Shown: piece after piece, positions 31,071 through 38,886 of the stretch
Layout: every line of letters begins with the position of its first letter
Numbering within the stretch: position 1 is the first letter of the stretch
Virus record (IMG/VR): IMGVR_UViG_3300030106_004626
Coordinates: 1 to 61,116 of that record
Origin: a virus
Length of the DNA stretch: 61,116 nt
Direction: 5' to 3' (one strand)
The notes under the pieces: generated by a model
Database searches by the model: none
The model's input: only the letters and a program-made list of their open reading frames with translations
What the model was told of the DNA's origin: nothing
Position numbers and translations under genes: made by a program

Positions 31071-33224
31071 CGCCGAGACTAAATCGGGAATAATATCATA
31101 CTTTTCTTCGATACTGATCGACCACACTTTACCCCCGCCATGTCCTACCGACCTTACCGGACGAATATTATCGTTAGCTTTACCCGCTTCCTCAAGAGTG
31201 GACATCCCCCGTCGAACGAATTCAAGGTTGTTAGACATGCCAACGCATCGCCCGTTATTAAAATCGTGAAGAGTTACTTGGAACTCGGTCAATGTTCCTT
31301 CCCATGTCCTGTGAGCCGTATTTAGAGCGCGGCATTTTTTTGCAAAGAACTCGACAAGCTCCGCAACCGCCGACCGGCTGGAGTTGTCATAAGCGGCTGA
31401 AGATACTGAATTGTCAATGAATCCAACTATGCCAAAGCGCCCATAAGATTCGATTTCTTGCGGGACTGTCCAATCTACCAACCATTTCCCAAAATAAGGT
31501 AGCTCGTCCTTGATTGTTTTCTCCAAAATTTTGTTGGGGGGAAATTTGCTGGTAGCAGTATCTCGTACCTTTAGAGCCATGAGTTTGTCACGGTTGCTAC
31601 TGTCTAGGGCGGGTATCACTGACAGGCTATTAGCATCCATGTTTAGGCTCAGGATTACCCGCCCTGCCCACGGAATAGAAAGGGCATCCGCATACTTGGC
31701 CATGTATTCAATACGCGGGTTGGCTACGGCCCGCTTAATTAGCTCCGTTGCCTTTCTTTGGTCCTGAAATGAGCTGGCACTTGTCGTGTCATCGATAACC
31801 CAAGCCGCCACGCGCCCCAGATCTTTGTTAAATTTGGTATGCCCCGACAGGTAATCGGAAGCGTCGGAAAAACCGCCGACAAGACCGGAGATAACTCTGT
31901 TAGACAAAAGGCTCTTTCCCTTGTTGGTTGGTCCGACCAGAATAAGCGCGTGTCCTTGCCGTGACTCCCTGTCTAAAACGGCTTCGTAAAACCGCTTCAT
32001 CCATGCAAAAAAATATTCAATAGTTGGGCGTGGAGTAGAATCCTCGAACAACTGATGTAGCCATGTGTGAAGGAAGGGCCAGTTCTTCGGGTCTCCATCG
32101 TCTGCTGGCTCGACTGGCTCAATAGTGGATGTGTTTAAAATTCGGTTTCCGCTACACTCGACTATACGGTCCTTAGAGAAAACCACGGGGGCGATTTCGT
32201 GAACTCTGTTCTGGTTGCTTATAACAAGGATTGCTGACTCCACCTCAGATAACGGCTTGCCCTTTTGTTGCTTCGGAGAAAATCCCATTTGTCGCAGTTC
32301 CAAGACGAGTTGTTCTCGGGGGATCTCAACCGCCAAGTTATTCAACAGTTTGAAGAATCGTTTGCCGTTGAACCAATACTCATCGAGCAAGCTGCCCATT
32401 TTCTTTTGTTCAAACGCCTCTACAAATCCCGCTCCAAAAATGTCTCGCCACGACATGAACCCCCTACCCGCTCTATCGCTGTAGCAAATTATTCCGTCTT
32501 CGCTGACCTGACAGCCTTCACGATCAATTCCGTCATCAATCCAAAACAACGGTCCCCTGCTCCCGATCTCAAATGCGCCCATCCATCGATGACCATAATC
32601 GGCTCTGACTTTTTCTGCTACAACGTCGATAGGAATCGAAGTGTCCCCCGATTGTGGCGCGTTTGTCTCCGCAGATTTTAGTAACGCCGTGTGAACGACA
32701 TTCTTGCCGAGTTGTGGGCCGACTGATGTCCACTCCGTCCCTAACTCAAAATACTGCGATGGGTTTAAGGAGGTCTCGTCGAACCCAGCAAATATTTTAT
32801 TTAGCCGGAGAACTCGTTTCATCTCCTTAGCAAACGGCCCTACCATTTCTGGCGCAATAGGAAGCCCCTCTGCAAACTCCCATACGAGTCGTATATACCC
32901 ACTGTACGTTTTAGATCTCCACGTAGGCAATGCTCCGGCGCAGACAGTTGATATCTTTCCGTCCACCATGCTCCAGTTTACTGGCGCGTCGTAGTCAGCA
33001 ACTATCCCATATATCTTGTTAGGAGGGTTCTCCGCTGAAACTCTTTTTGATGGGGCGCGTCCTTCTACAGTCGAGTAAAATACGTGCTTTGTTTTGTTAT
33101 CCGCACACCACGCTCGGTATTCAGCTTTTGATGAAAACTTAGGGACGTTGTAGGGTAGTTTAGAAATATCTACTGCTTTACTCGCTGCGGCAGACCGCAA
33201 ATTTTCAATGTGTCTGTAAATCAT
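31065..33224 (-). CDS. Primase-helicase, SF3 / D5-like
   Basis: 719 residues. The C-terminal half carries Walker A GPTNKGKS at residues 431-438, then AAWVIDDTT as Walker B, and a later SLNMDANSL that could be motif C, the set of superfamily 3 helicases. The N-terminal part (KIYGIVADYDAP, followed by GYIRLVWEF) resembles the archaeo-eukaryotic primase domain associated with such helicases. It overlaps the PolA gene by 4 bases, so the two form the core replisome. Confidence 0.75.
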   Translation of the reverse strand: MIYRHIENLRSAAASKAVDISKLPYNVPKFSSKAEYRAWCADNKTKHVFYSTVEGRAPSKRVSAENPPNKIYGIVADYDAPVNWSMVDGKISTVCAGALPTWRSKTYSGYIRLVWEFAEGLPIAPEMVGPFAKEMKRVLRLNKIFAGFDETSLNPSQYFELGTEWTSVGPQLGKNVVHTALLKSAETNAPQSGDTSIPIDVVAEKVRADYGHRWMGAFEIGSRGPLFWIDDGIDREGCQVSEDGIICYSDRAGRGFMSWRDIFGAGFVEAFEQKKMGSLLDEYWFNGKRFFKLLNNLAVEIPREQLVLELRQMGFSPKQQKGKPLSEVESAILVISNQNRVHEIAPVVFSKDRIVECSGNRILNTSTIEPVEPADDGDPKNWPFLHTWLHQLFEDSTPRPTIEYFFAWMKRFYEAVLDRESRQGHALILVGPTNKGKSLLSNRVISGLVGGFSDASDYLSGHTKFNKDLGRVAAWVIDDTTSASSFQDQRKATELIKRAVANPRIEYMAKYADALSIPWAGRVILSLNMDANSLSVIPALDSSNRDKLMALKVRDTATSKFPPNKILEKTIKDELPYFGKWLVDWTVPQEIESYGRFGIVGFIDNSVSSAAYDNSSRSAVAELVEFFAKKCRALNTAHRTWEGTLTEFQVTLHDFNNGRCVGMSNNLEFVRRGMSTLEEAGKANDNIRPVRSVGHGGGKVWSISIEEKYDIIPDLVSAS

Positions 33225-34996
33225 TTAGTGTATCTGGTAAGCGTGGTCCCTTCAGCGTCGAGGGGAATATCTGGTATCCATTCCGGCGGGGTAGACATTA
33301 TTTTTATAACGTCTTCCAGCACGGCATCCGCGTTGTCCGCATCCGCCTCCACAACAATCTCATCGTGAACGTGCATTATGACGTTATGCCCTGCGGCTGC
33401 AACCCTGACAAGCATATCACTAAAAATATCGCGGGCGAGTGCCTGAGAAGCGTTTTCGGCTACAAAACCACCCCATAATTTTATGGGGACCATCTTGACC
33501 CCTTTTGGAAAATGAGCCGTGTATTGAATCCGGCCCCCTTCAACTTTGTCCGCAGAAATCAACCCGTAGTCCAGCACCCGTCCGCTTGGCAAGTCCACCG
33601 TGAATGGGGTGGGCATCCCCTGTTGTGACAGATTATAAGCTCCGTTAATGTCCATGTTATACTTTTTCCATAAACGGACCACACTTTCCATCGTCCTTCG
33701 GTAACGAGTAACAGCGGCATCTGCTTCAAATTCGTCCATACCTGACATCTCACCAAACCGTTTATACCCCGCCCCGTATCCGCAACCTAAGACCATAGCC
33801 TTTACCTTATGTCTAAGTTTGGGGTCTTGTTTAAGTGAGCCATCCTCTTTTTTCCACCTATGAAAGCGGATCGCAAAAGCCTCATAGATATCATCGGTAG
33901 CTTCAATTTCTTTAAGCATCTCCGTGTCTCGCGCCAGCCAACACAGCGTTCGGACTTCAATCTGACTCAAGTCTACCACCACTAACCGTTTATCTTTTTT
34001 TGTAGATATAAGGTGACGAAGATTGACCCCAAACATTTCGTCACGAGGCAGATTCTGAAGGTTAAGGTTTCCTCCGCTCCCACTGAACCTCCCTGTATGC
34101 GCCCCGAAATACATACAGCCGCCGTAGTATCTTCCGTCAGGCATGGTCGCTACATCGAAACTCTCTACCTTTTTCTTGAGTGCATTGATCCGCCTCCAGT
34201 TCTGAGTAGCTTCAATCCAGTCGTGCTTCTGACTATTATATTCAATCCACTTCCTACTCTCAGGGTTGGTCTTTGCCAGACTCGCAGGAGGCTCCAGCCC
34301 AACCTTCTGGCATTCCTCGTCAAATGCCGCACGGCTCAAGAGTGGTTTATTCCCGAGCCATGGGATACGAGATTCTGCCTCGAACAATTTCTCATTTATC
34401 GTCTCCAGTTGTTCTTTTAGGAGATCCGTGTCGATAGGGATTCCGCCCTGACAAATCCTCCTGTTCAAGATGCTTATTGCTCTCTCTTCTTCCGGCCAGC
34501 GGTCACTAAACTCTTCCCACAACCGTAGACAAAGTTCGGCATCTTTAATCGCGTAGGCGCTAACCTCTTCGCGGAACTCTTCTGTCATCGACTCCCACCG
34601 CTTGCCACTCATGTTGTCGCGAGTGGTCTTGTCAATTTCTAATCCAAAAGCTGCATGAGACGCTCCTTTAAGCGACCGAGGCAAGCGAACATACGCCGCC
34701 AAATCGGCTGTACAGTGCCAGACAAGCGGCCTGACTTCCGGCCACCATCCTTGGGTAGCGCCATATAGATATAAGGTTTCATCGAACGATGCGTTGTGGC
34801 TCAGTGCTGTATTACCAATTAATAACTCCCAGTTAAACTTTTTTGGGTGGCCAACAAATTCGGTTCCGTCAGTTCCTTTTACGGTTAGCAGGTAAGCGTC
34901 AAAGTCGGGGTGAGAAAAATACCCCATTGGGCCGAGTGTTTTTATGCTGCATCTTTTGTCGTAGTAAGTCTCGTAGTCGAGAGCGTAGATTTTCAT
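33221..34996 (-). CDS. Family A DNA polymerase with 3'-5' exonuclease
   Basis: 591 residues. The exonuclease region starts with DYETYYD (residues 5-11) and has HNASFDE. The polymerase region has motif A VVVDLSQIEVR (Asp342), motif B with KAMVLGCGYGAGYKRFG and motif C MHVHDEIV (His544-Asp545-Glu546). No 5'-3' exonuclease domain, as in T7. Its start lies directly after a strong minus-strand terminator (35009-35042), so expression may depend on readthrough. Confidence 0.9.
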   Translation of the reverse strand: MKIYALDYETYYDKRCSIKTLGPMGYFSHPDFDAYLLTVKGTDGTEFVGHPKKFNWELLIGNTALSHNASFDETLYLYGATQGWWPEVRPLVWHCTADLAAYVRLPRSLKGASHAAFGLEIDKTTRDNMSGKRWESMTEEFREEVSAYAIKDAELCLRLWEEFSDRWPEEERAISILNRRICQGGIPIDTDLLKEQLETINEKLFEAESRIPWLGNKPLLSRAAFDEECQKVGLEPPASLAKTNPESRKWIEYNSQKHDWIEATQNWRRINALKKKVESFDVATMPDGRYYGGCMYFGAHTGRFSGSGGNLNLQNLPRDEMFGVNLRHLISTKKDKRLVVVDLSQIEVRTLCWLARDTEMLKEIEATDDIYEAFAIRFHRWKKEDGSLKQDPKLRHKVKAMVLGCGYGAGYKRFGEMSGMDEFEADAAVTRYRRTMESVVRLWKKYNMDINGAYNLSQQGMPTPFTVDLPSGRVLDYGLISADKVEGGRIQYTAHFPKGVKMVPIKLWGGFVAENASQALARDIFSDMLVRVAAAGHNVIMHVHDEIVVEADADNADAVLEDVIKIMSTPPEWIPDIPLDAEGTTLTRYTK

Positions 34997-35003
34997 AGCT
35001 TCA

Positions 35004-35042
35004 AAAAACCCCCCACTGGAAAAAATGAAAACCAGTGGGGGG
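35004..35042 (-). terminator. Terminator/attenuator immediately before PolA
   Basis: CCCCCCACTGG (35009-35019) and CCAGTGGGGGG (35032-35042) form a perfect 11-bp stem with a 12-base loop; on the minus strand it is followed by TTTTTT and then, six bases later, the PolA ATG. It would end transcripts from the 38.9-35.1 kb genes unless readthrough occurs. No gene is seen in 35043-35146. Confidence 0.85.
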
Positions 35043-35146
35043 CGTTATAGCCGCTTTTATGTGATTACGGCTAGGGCGATGCTTTAACCAGAACAGCTTC
35101 GGATACACTAATTAACCTTAACTGCCCCGCCACAATACCCAATCTT

Positions 35147-35383
35147 TTAGTCCTCGTCTTTCTCCACCTCAGTTTTCTTCCCGTCCACGACAAAAGTCAG
35201 GTCTAACTGATTGTTGTCTTCGGTTGGGAGGTCCACCCCGATTGCACCTGCTAATGCTTTTCGGACGGCCACAAGTTTGCGCTTACTTTCGTGAGCTGAA
35301 GCGATGGATTTTTCGATTTCGTCAATCATGCCCCCAAGCATGGTCACTTCCTGTTCCACTAATATTTCGTCAAAGTCCGCCAT
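35147..35383 (-). CDS. Small hypothetical replication-module protein
   Basis: 78 residues, helical and probably coiled coil in the first 45 residues, acidic. TAATG overlap with the upstream gene. No recognised family. Confidence 0.6.
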   Translation of the reverse strand: MADFDEILVEQEVTMLGGMIDEIEKSIASAHESKRKLVAVRKALAGAIGVDLPTEDNNQLDLTFVVDGKKTEVEKDED

Positions 35384-36018
35384 TATCTTGCAAAGTTGTT
35401 GGCGAATTTCTGCACGGCCTCACTCGTATTTTTGTCAGTAAAAGTGAGGCTTGGAGCGTACCAAGAATATTTCCCCCTGCTAATTACCGAAGATGCAAAA
35501 TTCCAGTAACGAGTAGACGGAGGGGTCTCGGGGTTGAACAAGGTAAACGTAGCCAGACGTTTGAAAGTCTGCCTATACGCATCCTTAGCAACATTAATAC
35601 GACCAAGTGCGTAGAACTTGTCCCCAATAGGGAACGGAAATGCAGCATCTACTTCCGTATCCTCCGGCTTTTCAATAGCCAAAGTAATGTCAGCAAATTC
35701 TAACATTGGATAATCCGAGGATGCGGCAATCGAATCGCGCTCTTCTTGCGAATACGCAATTCGAGGAACCTCATCATCGTCATACGGGATGTCCTCGCGC
35801 CATCCCTTAGTTACCGAGACTGGCACAGCCAAAACATTCGTCTCCGGTTCTGCGATGACGAATTGTTTGTCTACGACAATGCTTCCAAAAGGGGCATCAA
35901 TCTCAGATGTTTTTTGCACCACATTAATCCTTGGGATCTCGATGTCGCTTGGTTCAATCATCATGCTCGCGGGAGACATGATTTCCGTAGTGGTGGCTTC
36001 TTTAAGTTTACCTGCCAT
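35383..36018 (-). CDS. Candidate single-stranded DNA-binding protein
   Basis: 211 residues from the ATG at 36018; the longer frame to 36117 overlaps the nuclease gene and contains a leader repeat. The segment IEIPRINVVQKTS (about residues 26-38) and the general beta-rich makeup resemble phage proteins proposed to bind ssDNA, often next to a RecB-like nuclease and a polymerase as here. No confirmed OB signature, so the call rests mainly on context. Confidence 0.45.
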   Translation of the reverse strand: MAGKLKEATTTEIMSPASMMIEPSDIEIPRINVVQKTSEIDAPFGSIVVDKQFVIAEPETNVLAVPVSVTKGWREDIPYDDDEVPRIAYSQEERDSIAASSDYPMLEFADITLAIEKPEDTEVDAAFPFPIGDKFYALGRINVAKDAYRQTFKRLATFTLFNPETPPSTRYWNFASSVISRGKYSWYAPSLTFTDKNTSEAVQKFANNFAR

Positions 36019-36021
36019 TGT

Positions 36022-36050
36022 GTTTCTTGTTTCTTGTTTCTTGTTTCTTT
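36022..36050 (-). repeat. Heptanucleotide tandem repeat in the leader of gene 35383-36018
   Basis: On the minus strand the heptamer ACAAGAA recurs about four times and ends 3-5 nt before the ATG at 36018. It is the second leader with a four-copy heptamer (see 3408-3437). The two repeats differ in sequence, so they arose independently or by slippage. Confidence 0.85.
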
Positions 36051-36052
36051 GA

Positions 36053-37183
36053 TTAGGAGAGGGTGTGCCTCGCCTGAGATGTTGTGACAATACCCGCGTC
36101 TTCACAGGCGTCAACAAATTCTTGAGATATTTTTTTCCGCTCTCCCTTTTCTGCTTTGTCGCCGAGCGTTTTAGCTATTTTTGCTAGTGGCAAATTAACT
36201 GCCTCAATAACTTCTTCTGCGCCCATCCCAAACTGTTCGGCGATTTCTAACAGTTTAATGTTATCCTCCACTTTCTTTGTGGTCCCCATATTTTTAAGGC
36301 GTAAGCTAGGAAACTCAGTCCCATTTTTTGCCATGGCTACGGCGCGTTTCTTTAGTCTGTCGGCCCAGTTAGAAACCATCTTCGCGATTACCCATAACTG
36401 TTCAATTACTTCGGGGTCTTCTACTTCATCGAGATCAACGTCTGGTAGATCCGTATTTATCTTTTTTGCTACTGAAACCACTACCCCGCCTAAAGCTGGA
36501 CAAGCGTCTTCGTGACGGCAGAACCGGCAATTAACTGTAGGTGTAAGGTCAGCAAGTTCTGGGGTTCCGTTTTCCCACTTGGGCCTAACAGACTCTCCCC
36601 TCTTAATCACTTCTGTTAGTCTTCTAACAAGAACCGGAATATCTTCTCTTTTAAATGTGTGGAACAAAGTCTCGTTCCTTACAGGAACATAGAACACAAA
36701 CGTAATTTCTTTAATCTCAGGGAACTTTTGAAAAGTCCCAACGGTATACGCTTGGGCTTGCCAGTTCTTTTCTGGTGGATCGATCATGGAGATCCCTGTC
36801 TTGTAGTCGGCCTGAACAGCCGTATCGTCGTTAAAGACAGTGAGTCGATCACAAGTGCCCCAAGTTTCTGTTCCTTCTAACTCGACAGTCAACTGAATCT
36901 CTTTGAAATCTTCTTTTAACACCCTCTTGCTTTGCGCGTAGTTAGCAAGAAATGCTTTTTCCTCTTCCATGATTTGCTCATAGATTGAAATTTCTTCTTC
37001 GCTTTGAAGGTTAGAAGAGTCTTCGACTTCCAACGCTTCGTGTATCCTTGTGCCTTTTTCAGCAGCAGCGTTTGTTCCGCTTCTTCCGTGAAACCCAGCA
37101 CAGCCCGCTATATACTTCAGGGCGGAAGGAGAAAATTCAGCGTGGTCTCTATCTGAGTGAGAATCGGGCATAGCCTCGATCAT
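36053..37183 (-). CDS. RecB/Cas4-like PD-(D/E)XK nuclease with Fe-S cysteines
   Basis: 376 residues. The nuclease motif is Q-A-D-Y-K near residue 126 (Asp126, Lys128) after GTRIHEALE at about residue 45. Four cysteines, Cys28 and Cys219/222/228 (CRFCRHEDAC), are arranged as in Fe-S-containing Cas4/RecB/AddB-type exonucleases. It likely processes DNA ends in replication or recombination. Start overlaps the RuvC-like stop (ATGA). Confidence 0.8.
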   Translation of the reverse strand: MIEAMPDSHSDRDHAEFSPSALKYIAGCAGFHGRSGTNAAAEKGTRIHEALEVEDSSNLQSEEEISIYEQIMEEEKAFLANYAQSKRVLKEDFKEIQLTVELEGTETWGTCDRLTVFNDDTAVQADYKTGISMIDPPEKNWQAQAYTVGTFQKFPEIKEITFVFYVPVRNETLFHTFKREDIPVLVRRLTEVIKRGESVRPKWENGTPELADLTPTVNCRFCRHEDACPALGGVVVSVAKKINTDLPDVDLDEVEDPEVIEQLWVIAKMVSNWADRLKKRAVAMAKNGTEFPSLRLKNMGTTKKVEDNIKLLEIAEQFGMGAEEVIEAVNLPLAKIAKTLGDKAEKGERKKISQEFVDACEDAGIVTTSQARHTLS

Positions 37184-37671
37184 ACATCCTTAGACCGCTC
37201 TGTCAAAATATATTTAGCAATTAAATACGCATCAACCATCCCGTCGTGTGGAGTGCGGCAACGCTTGTTTTTTAGCCAGTTTTCTGCGGGGGCAAGTCGC
37301 TCCGCTACGTTTAGAGCTGCAACTTTAGACATTCCTTTTGGCACGTTACCCAACATTTTCTTCTGCCACTTGTGGACCGAAACTCTAACAAGATCGTAAT
37401 CTTTTACTTCTGCTATTCCTACGATTTTGCCAAAACTTAATGCCATTGAGCGAACTGCCTGTGAACTCTTTGCGTGAGCGAGGGGTTCTTCTACAGCTAA
37501 CGTAAACGGCGTGTGCAGGTTTATTAACCACTCATTGATTTTACGCGCATCAACTTCACGCTTTTTACTCCTCTGCATTGTAGGCATCGGGATTTTATCA
37601 ACCACCCCACCGTCAAAGTCTGAAATTGCACAAAGCCCCCCGTCTAGTCCGTTGTCTACGCCGATTATCAT
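37180..37671 (-). CDS. RuvC-like Holliday-junction resolvase
   Basis: 163 residues from the ATG at 37671, which overlaps the preceding stop and gives a canonical start with IIGVDNG (Asp6). The further acidic residues appear in AVEEPLA and HDGMVDAYLIA, the layout of the RuvC RNase-H-like fold. It resolves branched DNA before packaging. Belongs to the overlapping minus-strand replication operon. Confidence 0.8.
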   Translation of the reverse strand: MIIGVDNGLDGGLCAISDFDGGVVDKIPMPTMQRSKKREVDARKINEWLINLHTPFTLAVEEPLAHAKSSQAVRSMALSFGKIVGIAEVKDYDLVRVSVHKWQKKMLGNVPKGMSKVAALNVAERLAPAENWLKNKRCRTPHDGMVDAYLIAKYILTERSKDV

Positions 37672-37916
37672 TGTGCATATTCTTTTAAACACGGAGGAGA
37701 AAGGATCAGTCCATTGCCTGAATCAGGAGTGAACACCGTAATGTTTTTAGCTAGTCCTTGAATAAAAAAAACTTCCTTTGCAGTATTAGGAATCACGCGA
37801 AAAAAAACCCCAACTAATTTTCTTTTGGTAAACGCAAAGTCATTTTTGTGCGGATAGTCTTCACGAATTAAAACAGTAGGATTAGTTTCCACTTCTCTTT
37901 GCTTAAAGAGTTTCAT
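37668..37916 (-). CDS. Hypothetical protein
   Basis: 82 residues, basic N-terminal half with KRKLVGVFFRVIPN. Overlaps both neighbours by a few bases. No recognised family. Confidence 0.6.
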   Translation of the reverse strand: MKLFKQREVETNPTVLIREDYPHKNDFAFTKRKLVGVFFRVIPNTAKEVFFIQGLAKNITVFTPDSGNGLILSPPCLKEYAQ

Positions 37917-38281
37917 CCTTCAAGGGCGGTAGAATCAAGAAAACACGGGGTATGCGGTCCTAAGTCACACGACTTTAGTTGATCTAAGGCCAGCTCAATT
38001 TCTTCTTCGTTAAGGCCATGTTCTTTTTTGAGGATTATGCGGGTTCCCGCGAGGGAATAACATGCGACAGTAGGATTGCGCGGATGTTCTATAACTCCTA
38101 CATACGCCTCTTTTAGTTCGCTAAACAACATGATCCCGTTTTTCTTTTCTTTGTTGTCGGGTTCTTCAATAAACGAAGTCCAACAAGTTGGGTCATTTTG
38201 CCTGTAAAAATACGGGTCGTCTGATGGCTCATATTTTGCTCCTTCAAATTCAGGAGCGCCGGAATCAAGGTTAAAAATCAT
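37913..38281 (-). CDS. Hypothetical protein
   Basis: 122 residues, acidic, with a Cys-containing C-terminal end (SCDLGPHTPCF). The ATG overlaps the TerS stop (TAATG). No recognised family. Confidence 0.6.
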   Translation of the reverse strand: MIFNLDSGAPEFEGAKYEPSDDPYFYRQNDPTCWTSFIEEPDNKEKKNGIMLFSELKEAYVGVIEHPRNPTVACYSLAGTRIILKKEHGLNEEEIELALDQLKSCDLGPHTPCFLDSTALEG

Positions 38282-38880
38282 TAGTCTAAATCAATAATCG
38301 GTTTAACTGCTCCGCCCCCTCGGTCAGCTTTGGTATTATTAAGGATAGAAATATCAATTTGCATTTTACCACTCCCTCCTGACTTGGCGTTAAGGCCAAG
38401 ATTTCGGCGTATGAATTGGTCAAGTTCAGAAAGTTCACGGACAGTTTTAGCTGGGCGTAAGTTCTTTACACTGTCGCGCATAAGTTTAATGCCCGTAGCC
38501 GCAGCGTAGTGCTGATATTTATCAGCGGGGCTTGATTGACTTTCTGCTATTTCTAGAATTGCTGCGTCTTCTTCTTTGCGGGCGTCGTGGCTCGCTCGAA
38601 GAATTGCTTCGTCTGTAGTAGCCTCTAGTTGATGGTCTATTGCGTCAGCCAGTTCATCAACAGGTGTTTCTTCTGGAACCTCTTCTCGTGGGTGTAGCCC
38701 ATTCTTTTTAGCGGGGATACCCATTTTTTTGAACCAACGACGAACTGTGCCGGGGTGAACTCCAAGCTCTCTAGCAATAGAGACTGTCTTCCAGTCTGCT
38801 TTATACAACGTCAAGGCTCTTTGTTGGAGGCTATTTTCTTTAGGTTTGTCAGACACTTTGTTGGGGCGTAATCTACGCAT
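38281..38880 (-). CDS. Probable terminase small subunit
   Basis: 199 residues. An N-terminal helix-turn-helix (WKTVSIARELGVHPGTVRRWFKK, about residues 30-52) would bind the packaging site. The rest is helical, with an acidic middle. It sits head to head with the large terminase gene, the two start codons being 6 bp apart on opposite strands. That separation of the two subunit genes is unusual. A transcriptional regulator is the alternative. Confidence 0.6.
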   Translation of the reverse strand: MRRLRPNKVSDKPKENSLQQRALTLYKADWKTVSIARELGVHPGTVRRWFKKMGIPAKKNGLHPREEVPEETPVDELADAIDHQLEATTDEAILRASHDARKEEDAAILEIAESQSSPADKYQHYAAATGIKLMRDSVKNLRPAKTVRELSELDQFIRRNLGLNAKSGGSGKMQIDISILNNTKADRGGGAVKPIIDLD

Positions 38881-38886
38881 CTGATT

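Noticed and set aside
36590-36650. Additional CTAACAG / CTGTTAG matches
   Set aside because: They lie within the coding region of the RecB/Cas4-like nuclease with no palindromic pairing to the 8-bp half-site, so they are probably coincidental.
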